A DNA stretch of 64,000 bases, taken from contig NZ_RCHV01000002.1 in assembly GCF_003665095.1 (NCBI RefSeq), positions 3,532,001 to 3,596,000 on the forward strand, given 5' to 3'. Shown here one piece after another: positions 8,545 to 17,432 of this stretch (its first letter is position 1; each line of letters begins with the position of its first letter). The translations under genes were made by a program, and so were the position numbers. Origin of the DNA: Streptomyces sp. Z26 (lineage in GTDB: Bacteria > Actinomycetota > Actinomycetes > Streptomycetales > Streptomycetaceae). The notes below the pieces were generated by a model that was given only the letters and a program-made list of their open reading frames with translations, made no database searches and was not told where the DNA came from.

Positions 8545-11500
8545 ATGCTGCTGCTCCTGTCGACCTCCGACACCGACCTGTTGAGCGCGCGTGCCGCGCA
8601 GGGCCCGGTCCCGTACCGCTTCGCGAACCCCTCCCGCATCGCCCTCGACGGCGGGAGCGACGGCCGTCCCGACGACCTCACCGCCCTCCTGGACGGCGCC
8701 GAACTGGTCGTCGTACGGCTCCTCGGCGGCGTACGCGCCTGGCAGGACGGGTTGGACCGGCTGCTCGCGACGGGCCTGCCCGTCGTCGTGCTCACCGGTG
8801 AACAGGCCCCCGACGCGCAGCTGATGGAGTCCTCCACCGTCCCCGTCGGCATCGCGGCCGAGGCCCACGCGTACCTCGCGCACGGCGGCCCCGCCAACCT
8901 GGAGCAGCTGGCCCGCTTCCTCTCCGACACGGTGCTGCTCACCGGCCACGGCTTCGAGCCGCCCGCGCCCGCGCCCACCTGGGGCCAGTTGGAGCGCACC
9001 GCGCGGACGACGGAACCCGCGCCGGGCGACGGCGGTACGGGCCGGGGCGAGACCGTCGTCCCCACCGTCGCCGTGCTCTATTACCGCGCCCACCACATGA
9101 GCGGCAACACCGCCTTCGTCGAGGCCCTGTGCGCCGCCGTCGAGGACGCGGGCGGCCGCCCGCTGCCGCTGTACGTGGCGTCGCTGCGCACCCCCGAACC
9201 CGAGCTGGTCGAGGCCCTCCGCCCGGCCGACGCCGTCCTCACCACCGTCCTCGCCGCGGGCGGCACCCGCCCCGCGGAGGCGTCGGCGGGCGGCGACGAC
9301 GAGTCGTGGGACGCGGGCGCGCTCGCCGGGCTGGACGTGCCGGTGCTCCAGGCGCTCTGCCTGACGAGTTCGCGCGCCGCCTGGGAGGAGAACGACGAGG
9401 GCGTCTCGCCGTTGGACGCGGCGACGCAGATCGCGGTGCCCGAGTTCGACGGGCGGCTGATCACGGTGCCGTTCTCGTTCAAGGAGATCGACGAGGACGG
9501 CCTCCCCGCGTACGTCCCCGACCCCGAACGCGCCGCCCGCGTCGCCGGGTTGGCCGTACGCCACGGCCGTCTGCGGCACGTCCCGGCGGCGGAGAAGCGG
9601 CTGGCGCTGGTGCTGTCCGCGTACCCGACGAAGCACTCCCGCATCGGCAACGCCGTCGGCCTCGACACCCCCGCCAGCGCCGTGGCGCTGCTGCGCCGCC
9701 TGCGTGCCGACGGCCACGACTTCGGGCCGGAACGGGCCGACGCGACCGACGACACCGAACTCCCCGTCCCCGGCCTGGAGTCGGGCGACGGCGACGAGCT
9801 GATCCGCGCCCTCATCGAAGCGGGCGGCCACGACCAGGACTGGCTCACCGAGGAGCAGTTGGCCCGTAATCCGGTACGTGTCCCGGCCGCCGACTACGCG
9901 CGCTGGTTCGCGACGCTGCCCGCCGCCCTCCGCGACGCCGTCGAGGAGCACTGGGGCCCGCCGCCCGGCGAGATGTTCGTGGACCGCAGCCGCAACCCGG
10001 AGGGCGACATCGTGCTCGCCGCCCTCCGCCGCGGGAACCTGCTGATCCTCATCCAGCCGCCGCGCGGCTTCGGCGAGAACCCCATCGCGATCTACCACGA
10101 CCCCGACCTGCCGCCCTCGCACCACTACCTCGCCGCGTACCGCTGGATCGCCGCCCCCCGCGCGGACGGCGGTTTCGGCGCGGACGCGATGATCCACCTC
10201 GGCAAGCACGGCAACCTGGAGTGGCTGCCCGGCAAGAACGCGGGCCTGTCCGCCGCCTGCGCCCCCGACGCGGCGCTCGGTGACCTGCCGCTGGTGTACC
10301 CGTTCCTCGTCAACGACCCCGGCGAGGGCACCCAGGCGAAGCGCCGCGTGCACGCCACCCTCGTCGACCACCTGGTGCCGCCGATGGCCCGCGCCGACAG
10401 CTACGGCGACATCGCGCGCCTGGAGCAACTCCTCGACGAGCACGCCCAGATCGCCGCCATGGACCCGGCGAAGCTCCCGGCCGTACGGGCGCAGATCTGG
10501 ACGCTCATCCAGGCCGCGAAGCTCGACCACGACCTGGGCCTGGAGGACCGGCCCGACGACGACGGATTCGACGACTTCCTGCTGCACGTCGACGGCTGGC
10601 TGTGCGAGATCAAGGACGCGCAGATCCGCGACGGCCTGCACGTCCTCGGCGGCGCCCCCACCGGTCCCGAACGCGTCAACCTGGTGCTGGCCATCCTGCG
10701 CGCCCGCCAGATCTGGGGCGGTACGGCCGCCCTGCCCGGCCTGCGCGAAGCCCTCGGCCTCGACGAGTCCGCGGCGACCCGTACGGGCGCGGACGAGGCG
10801 GAGGAACGGGCGCGGGACCTCGTCCAGGCCATGGAGGACGCGGGCTGGGACCCGGGCGCGGTCGCCGGGGTCGTGGCGGCGCGCGTGCCGGGCGGCCCGT
10901 CCGGGTCCGGTGATCCGGCCGGGTCCGCTGGGCCGTCCTCCCCGGGTGATCCGGCCGGGTCCGGCGCCCAGCCCGAACAGGTCGCCGCCGTCCTGGAGTT
11001 CGCCGCCCGCGAGGTCGTACCGCGGCTCGCCGCGACCACCGACGAGATCGACCACGCCGTACGCGCCCTCGGCGGCGGCGCCGTCCCCGCCGGTCCGTCC
11101 GGCTCGCCCCTGCGCGGCCTCGTCAACGTGCTGCCGACCGGCCGCAACTTCTACTCCGTCGACCCCAAGGCCGTCCCCTCCCGGCTCGCCTGGGAGACCG
11201 GCCAGGCCCTCGCGGACTCCCTCCTCCAGCGCTACCGCGACGACAACGCCGACTGGCCCACCTCCGTCGGCCTGTCCCTCTGGGGCACCAGTGCCATGCG
11301 CACGGCGGGCGACGACATCGCGGAGGCGCTGGCGCTGCTCGGCGTACGGCCCGTGTGGGACGACGCGTCGCGCCGCGTGACGGGCGTCGAGCCGGTGCCG
11401 TACGAGGAGTTGGGGCGACCGCGCGTCGACGTGACGCTGCGCATCTCCGGCTTCTTCCGCGACGCGTTCCCGCACGTCGTCGGGCTGCTGGACGACGCCG

Positions 11501-12339
11501 TACGGCTCGCCGCGTCCCTGGACGAGCCGCCGGAGCGGAACTTCGTGCGCGCCCACACCCAGGCCGACCTGGCCGAGCACGGCGACGAACGGCGCGCCAC
11601 GACCCGTATCTTCGGCTCCCGGCCGGGCACGTACGGCGCGGGCCTGCTCCAGCTCATCGACAGCCGCGACTGGCGTACGGACGCCGACCTCGCGGAGGTC
11701 TACACGGTGTGGGGCGGCTACGCGTACGGCCGCGGCCTCGAAGGGACGCCCGCCCGCGAGGAGATGGAGACCGCGTACGCGCGGATCGCCGTCGCCGCGA
11801 AGAACACCGACACGCGCGAGCACGACATCGCGGACTCGGACGACTACTTCCAGTACCACGGCGGGATGGTCGCCACCGTCCGCGCGCTGAAGGGCACCGC
11901 CCCCGAGGCGTACATCGGTGACTCCACGCGCCCCGAGACCGTCCGCACCCGCAGCCTCGTCGAGGAGACGTCCCGCGTCTTCCGCGCGCGCGTGGTCAAC
12001 CCGCGCTGGATCGAGGCGATGCGGCGGCACGGGTACAAGGGCGCGTTCGAGCTGGCGGCCACCGTCGACTACCTCTTCGGGTACGACGCCACGACGGGCG
12101 TCGTCGCCGACTGGATGTACGACAAGCTCACCGAGACGTACGTCCTCGACCCCGTCAACCGCGACTTCCTCCAGCGGGCCAACCCGTGGGCGCTGCACGG
12201 CATCGCGGAACGCCTCCTGGAGGCGGAGTCGCGCGGCATGTGGGCCGAACCCGACCCGGCGATGGTGCAGGCGCTGCGCGACGTGCTGCTGGAGGCGGAG
12301 GCCGACCTGGAGGGCGAGGCCGAGGGCGCCGAGGGCTGA
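8545..12339 (+). CDS. cobN: Cobaltochelatase subunit CobN
   Basis: Large subunit (1264 aa) of the ATP-dependent cobaltochelatase, which works with CobS/CobT-type (or ChlI/ChlD-type) partners to insert cobalt into hydrogenobyrinate a,c-diamide. ATG 8545 follows AGGAAGG. Typical segments are PTVAVLYYRAHHMSGNTAFV near residue 173, ALVLSAYPTKHSRIGNAVGL, IHLGKHGNLEWLPGKNAGLS and FELAATVDYLFGYDATTGV. A Gly/Asp/Pro/Ser-rich stretch (about residues 785-812) is encoded by imperfect DNA repeats at about 10900-10975. Expression is controlled by the preceding B12 riboswitch. The chelatase partner genes are not in the window. Confidence 0.96.
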   Translation: MLLLLSTSDTDLLSARAAQGPVPYRFANPSRIALDGGSDGRPDDLTALLDGAELVVVRLLGGVRAWQDGLDRLLATGLPVVVLTGEQAPDAQLMESSTVPVGIAAEAHAYLAHGGPANLEQLARFLSDTVLLTGHGFEPPAPAPTWGQLERTARTTEPAPGDGGTGRGETVVPTVAVLYYRAHHMSGNTAFVEALCAAVEDAGGRPLPLYVASLRTPEPELVEALRPADAVLTTVLAAGGTRPAEASAGGDDESWDAGALAGLDVPVLQALCLTSSRAAWEENDEGVSPLDAATQIAVPEFDGRLITVPFSFKEIDEDGLPAYVPDPERAARVAGLAVRHGRLRHVPAAEKRLALVLSAYPTKHSRIGNAVGLDTPASAVALLRRLRADGHDFGPERADATDDTELPVPGLESGDGDELIRALIEAGGHDQDWLTEEQLARNPVRVPAADYARWFATLPAALRDAVEEHWGPPPGEMFVDRSRNPEGDIVLAALRRGNLLILIQPPRGFGENPIAIYHDPDLPPSHHYLAAYRWIAAPRADGGFGADAMIHLGKHGNLEWLPGKNAGLSAACAPDAALGDLPLVYPFLVNDPGEGTQAKRRVHATLVDHLVPPMARADSYGDIARLEQLLDEHAQIAAMDPAKLPAVRAQIWTLIQAAKLDHDLGLEDRPDDDGFDDFLLHVDGWLCEIKDAQIRDGLHVLGGAPTGPERVNLVLAILRARQIWGGTAALPGLREALGLDESAATRTGADEAEERARDLVQAMEDAGWDPGAVAGVVAARVPGGPSGSGDPAGSAGPSSPGDPAGSGAQPEQVAAVLEFAAREVVPRLAATTDEIDHAVRALGGGAVPAGPSGSPLRGLVNVLPTGRNFYSVDPKAVPSRLAWETGQALADSLLQRYRDDNADWPTSVGLSLWGTSAMRTAGDDIAEALALLGVRPVWDDASRRVTGVEPVPYEELGRPRVDVTLRISGFFRDAFPHVVGLLDDAVRLAASLDEPPERNFVRAHTQADLAEHGDERRATTRIFGSRPGTYGAGLLQLIDSRDWRTDADLAEVYTVWGGYAYGRGLEGTPAREEMETAYARIAVAAKNTDTREHDIADSDDYFQYHGGMVATVRALKGTAPEAYIGDSTRPETVRTRSLVEETSRVFRARVVNPRWIEAMRRHGYKGAFELAATVDYLFGYDATTGVVADWMYDKLTETYVLDPVNRDFLQRANPWALHGIAERLLEAESRGMWAEPDPAMVQALRDVLLEAEADLEGEAEGAEG

Positions 12340-12418
12340 CGCGCCGCCGGGGCGGGGCCGTACGCGCGGGCGGGGCGCGGGGTTCGCGGCGGGGGTTCGC
12401 GGCGCGACCGCGCGCGGC

Positions 12419-12507
12419 GTCGCGCTCCCGCGCGCGGGGTGCGGCGCGGCCTGGAGGTCTTCGTCCGTGGCCAGGCCGTGTCGCGCTCCCGCGCGCGGGG
12501 TGCGGCG
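12419..12507. repeat. 28-bp direct repeat downstream of cobN
   Basis: A 28-bp sequence beginning GTCGCGCTCCCGCGCGCGGG occurs exactly at 12419-12446 and again at 12480-12507, 61 bp apart. The 302-bp region between cobN and the next gene (12340-12641) shows no gene. Apart from these repeats it holds only GC-rich, CGTACG-containing sequence. Confidence 0.85.
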
Positions 12508-12641
12508 TATCGTCGCCCCGGCGGGGGCGGCGACGCCCCGCCCGCGCCTGAACCGTACGACCCCGTACGCCCGGTGCGTACGGCCACGGCCCGCCCGACC
12601 CGTACGCGCCCCGTACGCCGTCGGCGGGCGAAGGAGCCCGC

Positions 12642-13940
12642 ATGCCGCACGACGACCCGACGACCCCCCACGACGACGCGACTCCGCACGGCGAGGCGGT
12701 GACCGGCGAGGAGGCTGCCCGCCACCCGCGCTACGACGTCGTCCTCTTCGGCGCCACCGGATTCACCGGCCGCCTCACCGCCCGCTACCTCGACCGGCAC
12801 GCCCCGCCCGGCTGCCAGTGGGCGCTCGCCGGACGCGACCGTACGAAGCTGGCCGCCATACGCGACGAACTGGCCGCCCTCCGCCCGCCGGACGCCACCG
12901 AACCCGAACTCCCCCTGCTCCACGCCGACGTGGACGACCCGGCGTCCCTCCACCGCATCGCGGCGGACGCGAAGGTCGTCATCAGCACCGTCGGCCCGTA
13001 CCTCCGCTACGGCGAACCCCTCGTCGCCGCCTGCGCCGAGAACGGCACCGACTACGTCGACCTGTCCGGCGAACCGGAGTTCGTGGACGCCATGTACCTG
13101 CGGCACCACGAGACCGCCCGCCGCACCGGCGCCCGACTGCTGCACGCGTGCGGCTTCGACTCCGTCCCGTACGACCTCGGCGTGCTCTACACCGTGCGGC
13201 AACTGCCCGCGGGCGTACCCCTCCACGTCGACGGCTACGTACGCACCGACGCCGCGTTCTCCGGCGGTACGTTCGCCTCCGCGCTCGGCGCCATGTCGCG
13301 CGGGCCGCAGATGCTCAAGGCGGCCCGCGACCGCCGCCGCGCCGAGGGCCCGCCCGACCCCGACCGCCGCGTCAGCACACCGCCCGGCGGGCTGCGGCAC
13401 ACCGCGCTCCTCGACGCGTGGGGCGTACCGATGCCGACCATCGACCCGCGGATCGTGGGCCGTTCGGCCGCCGCCCTGGACCGTTACGGTCCGGACTTCC
13501 GCTACCGCCAGTTCGCCGCCATGGGCACCCTCCCCGTCGCCCTCGGCGCCGTCGCGGGCGCCGCGGGCCTGCTCGCGCTGGCCCAGGTACCGCCCGCGCG
13601 GCGCTGGCTGTCCGCCCGTACGCCCCCCGGTGAGGGACCCAGCGAGGAACGACGGGCGCGCAGCACGTTCTCCGTACGGTTCCTCGGCGTGGGCGGTGGG
13701 CAGCGCGTCGCCACGGAGGTCGCGGGCGGCGATCCGGGCTACGACGAGACGGCGAAGATCCTCGCCGAATCGGCCCTCTGCCTCGCCTTCGACCCCGACC
13801 TCCCGCCCACGTCCGGCCAGACCACGACGGCGGCCGCGATGGGCGACGCCCTGACGCGCCGCCTCGTACGGGCCGGGCTGACGTTCCGGGTGACGCACCG
13901 GGGACGGCAGCACGCGGAGGAGCACCCGGCCGAAGGGTGA
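12642..13940 (+). CDS. Saccharopine dehydrogenase-like NAD(P)-binding oxidoreductase
   Basis: 432-aa oxidoreductase with an N-terminal Rossmann fold: YDVVLFGATGFTGRLTARYL at about residues 31-50, then WALAGRDRTKLAAI, and VVISTVGPYLRYGEPLVAAC with the family's VGPY/G signature. LLHACGFDSVPYDLG is typical of the trans-acting enoyl-reductase/saccharopine-dehydrogenase-like group. The C-terminal part contains a hydrophobic stretch (LGAVAGAAGLLALAQV) suggesting membrane association. ATG 12642 follows AAGGAG. The first 28 residues are His/Asp/Thr-rich and not conserved-looking. Substrate unknown; it stands alone. Confidence 0.85.
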   Translation: MPHDDPTTPHDDATPHGEAVTGEEAARHPRYDVVLFGATGFTGRLTARYLDRHAPPGCQWALAGRDRTKLAAIRDELAALRPPDATEPELPLLHADVDDPASLHRIAADAKVVISTVGPYLRYGEPLVAACAENGTDYVDLSGEPEFVDAMYLRHHETARRTGARLLHACGFDSVPYDLGVLYTVRQLPAGVPLHVDGYVRTDAAFSGGTFASALGAMSRGPQMLKAARDRRRAEGPPDPDRRVSTPPGGLRHTALLDAWGVPMPTIDPRIVGRSAAALDRYGPDFRYRQFAAMGTLPVALGAVAGAAGLLALAQVPPARRWLSARTPPGEGPSEERRARSTFSVRFLGVGGGQRVATEVAGGDPGYDETAKILAESALCLAFDPDLPPTSGQTTTAAAMGDALTRRLVRAGLTFRVTHRGRQHAEEHPAEG

Positions 13941-14034
13941 ACGGCCGCCCGGCGGTGGCCCGTTGGGGCGGGTACGGGGGCAACGCCCCGTACCCGCCCG
14001 GCAACTGCTCGCGCCCGCCGCACGTCCTTGAGGC

Positions 14035-14178
14035 ATGACCCCCTTACGCCCGGACACCCGTCCCGCAGCTCCGCCGGACTGGCAGTACTGCGGCCACGAC
14101 GCTGATCCGACGACCGCACCGGTCGGCTGCCGGGGGTACGGGTGGGGGAGCATGCCGAACGTCTCCGCAGCCGCGTGA
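14035..14178 (+). pseudogene. Relic of a pentapeptide-repeat protein N-terminus
   Basis: A 47-codon reading frame contains DWQYCGHDADPTTAPVGCRG. This resembles the Cys-rich N-terminal segment of many Streptomyces pentapeptide-repeat proteins (consensus CGHxAxPxTxPVGCRGI, then xHxxCLAHL). The frame then degenerates. In the next frame VGEHAERLRSRVK could be the continuation, ending in TGA, which suggests a frameshift. No pentapeptide repeats follow. The assignment is from remembered family pattern. The frame contains a TTA codon (codon 4). The rest of the 328-bp gap 13941-14268 shows nothing else. Confidence 0.45.
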
Positions 14179-14268
14179 AGCGCTGATCCCGCCTCGGGCA
14201 CCGCGTGCGGCACCCGGCTGCCGGGAATGCGTTTGTCGGCCCGCCCGGACTGCGGCAGCATCCGGAGC

Positions 14269-14832
14269 ATGGACGAGCCCGCCGAACTCCTCACCTCGGA
14301 ACGCGTGGAGCTGCGCCAGTGGCGCGTGAGCGACCTCGACGCGCTGGACCGGGCGATCCGCGAGTCACGGGACCACCTCCTGCCGTGGATGCCGTGGGCG
14401 GCCGACCACAGCCGCCGGAACACCGCCGAGTTCCTCGCGCGCAAGCGGGAGGAATGGACGACCGGGCAGACGTACGACTACGCGATCCGCGTGGATTCCA
14501 CGGTGGTCGGCAGTTGCGGTCTCATGCGCCGTATCGGGGCGGGCGGGCTGGAAATCGGCTATTGGCTCCACCCCGGTTGGTGCGGGCAGGGTGTGGCGAC
14601 GACGGCAGTGCGGCTTCTCGTGGGCCAGGGATTCCGGTTGGCGGATGTCGACCGTATCGAGATCCACCACGACGCCGCCAATTCGGCCAGCGGCGCCGTC
14701 GCGCACCGCGCGGGATTCACCGAGGTCGCGCGTGCGGAAAAGCCCGAAGGGCCCACCGCGCCGGGTGAAGTGGGCACCGAGGTCGTCTGGCGGATGACGG
14801 CGGATGAGTGGGCTGACGGCGAATTCCGGTAA
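14269..14832 (+). CDS. GNAT family N-acetyltransferase (RimJ/RimL-like)
   Basis: Acetyl-CoA-dependent N-acetyltransferase, 187 aa, substrate unknown. It has the RimJ/RimL layout: LTSERVELRQWRVSDLDAL at the N-terminus, LEIGYWLHPGWCGQGVATTA at about 98-117 as the acetyl-CoA pyrophosphate loop (Q/RxxGxG/A type), and RIEIHHDAANSASGAVAHRA near 138-157. ATG 14269 gives the expected family start; an ATG at 14227 is also in frame but adds unlike sequence. Single gene, with no partner evident. Confidence 0.9.
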   Translation: MDEPAELLTSERVELRQWRVSDLDALDRAIRESRDHLLPWMPWAADHSRRNTAEFLARKREEWTTGQTYDYAIRVDSTVVGSCGLMRRIGAGGLEIGYWLHPGWCGQGVATTAVRLLVGQGFRLADVDRIEIHHDAANSASGAVAHRAGFTEVARAEKPEGPTAPGEVGTEVVWRMTADEWADGEFR

Positions 14833-15357
14833 CCGCCGTTCCGCTTTCCCCTCTCCGCGCCCGTTCCGCCTTCTCTCCCGGCCCGCAGGTGGGCGCCGAG
14901 ACCCCGCCTGGCCACTCAACACTCCTGCCCCGAGGGTCGATCGGGCACGTCCGGGTGTGTTCTCGCCCACTCTCGTACGTCCGTCACGGTGGCGGAAAAA
15001 TGGCCCGTGGTGCGAACTGGCCTAGGACACGACCGGAACTGCCGCAGTGCACTTCCGCTTTTCCCTGCGTGTTATCCGGAACTGCCGTAGCGCAGTTCCG
15101 GATTACCGGATCTGCGCTATGACAGGCGCCTGATTCCGGAGGGAAGTATTCGGGAGACAGTGCTGTCGGAGTGTCCTAAGGTGCGCCGAGTGCCTTAACG
15201 CGACAACGCCTTGCCGCGACAACGCCGTACCGGAAAACGCCGTACCGGGAAAGGTATTCACCTCCTCCGAGTCATCGCACCGCGCTGCCGCTGGGTTTCC
15301 CGGGGATTCACCCCGCGCATCGACCCAGCACCACCTTCCGTCAGTTGAGGAGTCGTC
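14833..15357. other. 525-bp spacer with hairpins, no gene
   Basis: No supported gene. The stretch is less GC-rich than its surroundings. It contains the tandem hairpins described separately (15033-15103), a small palindrome GACAG-TG-CTGTC at 15156-15167, and repeated ACGCCGTACCGG-type words near 15216-15250. The last 20 bases carry the GAGGAG ribosome site of the flavin oxidoreductase gene. Confidence 0.7.
15033..15103. repeat. Two related inverted repeats in tandem
   Basis: The downstream copy is perfect: ATCCGGAACTGC at 15074-15085, loop CGTAGC, GCAGTTCCGGAT at 15092-15103. The upstream copy shares the left arm CCGGAACTGC (15033-15042) but its right arm GCACTTCCGC (15049-15058) has two mismatches, and it is followed by TTTT. 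They could be paired operators for the flavin oxidoreductase or a terminator/operator pair. Confidence 0.75.
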
Positions 15358-16481
15358 ATGACCACCGCCACCTCGATAGCCGAACGTGCTGCCGCAACCT
15401 TCTCCCGTCCCGCCGTGATCAAGGTCTGAAGATCCCCAACCGGATCGCGATGGCCCCGATGACCCGTATGTTCTCGCCGAACGGGGTTCCCGGTGCCGAC
15501 GTCGCGTCGTACTACGGTCGCCGCGCCGCCGCCGGAGTCGGGCTCGTGATCACCGAGGGCACGTTCGTCGGTCACCCGTCGGCCGCGCAGGGCGACCGGG
15601 TGCCGCGGTTCCACGGTGAGGAGCAGCTCGCGGGCTGGCGGCGGGTGGCCGAGACGGTGCACGCGGCGGGCGGCAGGATCGTGCCGCAGCTGTGGCACGT
15701 CGGGATGGTGCGCAACGACGGTGACCCGCCGTTCGCGGACGCGCCCGCCATGGGGCCGTCCGGGGTGCGGATCGTCGGAAAGGAGACGGGGCGCGCGATG
15801 ACCCGTTCCGACCTGGACGACGTGATCGGCGCCTTCGCGGAGGCGGCGGCCGAGGCGGAGCGCCTCGGCTTCGACGGTGTCGAACTGCACGGCGCGCACG
15901 GCTACTTGCTGGACCAGTTCCTGTGGGAGCACACCAACCGGCGTACGGACGCCTACGGCGGCGACGCCACGGCGCGTACGCGGTTCGCGGTCGAGGTCGT
16001 GGCGGCCGTACGGGAACGGGTCGCGCCCTCCTTCCCGGTCCTGTTCCGCTTCTCGCAGTGGAAGCAGGACGCGTACGACGCTCGACTGGCGCACAGCCCG
16101 CAGGAGTTGGAGGCGCTGCTCGCCCCGCTCGCGGCGGCCGGGGTGGACGCCTTCCACGCCTCGACGCGGCGGTACTGGAAGCCGGAGTTCGACGGCTCCG
16201 CGCTCAACCTGGCGGGCTGGGCGAGAAAGCTCACCGGGCTGCCCACGGTGACGGTCGGCTCCGTCGGCCTGAACGGCGACTTCATCAGCGCGTTCCTGGG
16301 GGACGACTCCAGCGTCCGCGGTCTGGACGACCTCGTGGAGCGCCTGGAGGCGGACGAGTTCGACCTCGTCGCCGTCGGCCGTTCGCTGCTCCAGGACCCG
16401 ACGTGGGCCGCGAAGGTCCTCGCGGGCCGCCTCGACGAACTCGCCCCGTACGACGCGGGCTCGCTCGCGTCCCTCAGCTAG
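15358..16481 (+). pseudogene. NADH:flavin oxidoreductase (Old Yellow Enzyme family), N-terminal frameshift
   Basis: FMN-dependent ene-reductase-type TIM barrel. ATG 15358, behind an excellent GAGGAG site, reads 23 codons (ending FSRPAVIKV) and then stops at TGA 15427-15429. In the -1 frame from base 15423 the sequence continues exactly as expected, GLKIPNRIAMAPMTRM, and stays open to 16481. Later family motifs are intact: GVGLVITEG, WRRVAETVHAAGG, ELHGAHGYLLDQFLW and VGRSLLQDPTWAAKV. One G seems to be missing in a G run (GG at 15423-15424). This is either a recent inactivating mutation or a sequence error. Translation from the in-frame ATG in IAMAPM would lose the first strand. Confidence 0.8.
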
Positions 16482-16510
16482 TACGCGGGGCCGGGGCCGC
16501 GCCCATGTCC

Positions 16511-16559
16511 GGCCCGTACTGCCGGAACCCCACAGGGGAGGGTTCCGGCAGTACGGGCC
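16511..16559. terminator. Perfect 20-bp inverted repeat, likely terminator
   Basis: GGCCCGTACTGCCGGAACCC (16511-16530) pairs perfectly with 16540-16559 around a 9-base loop, 30 bases after the flavin oxidoreductase stop. There is no T tract, as is usual for Streptomyces terminators. It is unusually long and exact. Confidence 0.75.
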
Positions 16560-16586
16560 CGGCGGGCCGGGGTGCTCCCGTCGCGG

Positions 16587-16640
16587 CCGATGAGTTCCGC
16601 GCGTTGTCCGCCGACCCGATCGAGTCGGACCGGATCGGGA
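16587..16640 (+). pseudogene. Internally deleted remnant of the ABM-like gene region
   Basis: CCGATGAGTTCCGCGCGT (16587-16604) is identical to 17347-17364, just upstream of the ABM-domain gene. The bases that follow directly (TGTCCGCCGACCCG, 16605-16618, then a near match through GGACCGGATC) match an internal part of that gene at 17551-17581. Translated, FRALSADPIESDRI corresponds to FALSADPVEPDRI. The simplest reading is a second, decayed copy with an internal deletion. Confidence 0.5.
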
Positions 16641-16761
16641 GGGGCGCATGCCAGCGTCGGCGCGCCTCTCCCCCCACCCTTGCGCTCTTGCGCCGCTGTG
16701 CAACGAAGCGAAGAAGATCGATCGCTTCGTCCACGCCCACAGCCACTAGGGAGGCCACGAG

Positions 16762-17316
16762 GTGGAATGGAATTTCGGCGTCCTGCTCAAGCAGCCCGTC
16801 ACGCACGAGCAGGCCGACGCGTTCGACCACTGCGACGCCCTCGCGGACGGTGCGATCTCGTACACCCTCGCCCCCGACGCCCCCGACGCTCACCCGCACG
16901 CCGTCGACCCGGTTCCGCTGCACACGCTGAACTGCGACATCGAGGCTCCGACGCTCCTGGACGCGGTCGCTGAAGCCGTACGTCGCATCCGGCTCGTCGA
17001 CGGGCTGCGCGCCGTCGGTGTGTCCCTGCCCGCCACCGTGACGCTCGACGAGGCCGCTCAGCGCAGCGGGCTCGGCGCGCGGGCGCTGGGGGCCTTGTCC
17101 CGGGAGCCCGGGTTCCCCGACCCCGTGGCCGTGGAGGGGACCGTGTTCTACGACTGGGACCGGGTGGCGGCCTTCCTACGGGACATCGGTGAATCCGTTC
17201 CCGACGTGCCTCGGGACCTGGCGATCGCGGAGCACGCGCTGCGCCTCGCCGACGCCCTCGACGGCGCGGAGGTCCAGCCCGGGCTGCTCAAGGCCCTCGG
17301 CCTGCCGACCACTTGA
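16762..17316 (+). CDS. Conserved hypothetical protein with HTH-like C-terminal half
   Basis: 184-aa protein of unknown role. GTG 16762 has a GGGAGG site. Residues 1-80 show no motif I recognise. Residues 91-140 (TVTLDEAAQRSGLGARALGA, then a PVAVEGTVFYDWDRVAAFL segment) resemble small winged-helix/excisionase-type DNA-binding modules, in which a helix pair is followed by a basic or aromatic wing. No signal peptide or membrane segment. It sits between a terminator-like hairpin and the ABM-domain gene on the same strand. Function unassigned. Confidence 0.7.
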   Translation: MEWNFGVLLKQPVTHEQADAFDHCDALADGAISYTLAPDAPDAHPHAVDPVPLHTLNCDIEAPTLLDAVAEAVRRIRLVDGLRAVGVSLPATVTLDEAAQRSGLGARALGALSREPGFPDPVAVEGTVFYDWDRVAAFLRDIGESVPDVPRDLAIAEHALRLADALDGAEVQPGLLKALGLPTT

Positions 17317-17432
17317 GGACCGAAGGGTCCGGCGCGGGGCGCGCGACCGATGAGTTCCGCGCGTCTCCAACGTCTGCCCCTGTACGCCGCGCCGCCGCTC
17401 CGGGCGCGCGGGCCGCGAAGGGGAGGAACGCC

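Noticed and set aside
8440..12198. A very long open frame opposite cobN on the minus strand (about 1250 codons)
   Set aside because: Its composition is that of a GC-skew shadow (Arg/Gly/Ala/Val rich) and it has no recognisable domain, whereas cobN on + is unmistakable.
15358..15429. A genuine 23-codon leader peptide for the flavin oxidoreductase
   Set aside because: The peptide aligns with the expected N-terminus of the enzyme itself, so a frameshift explains it better than a regulatory leader.
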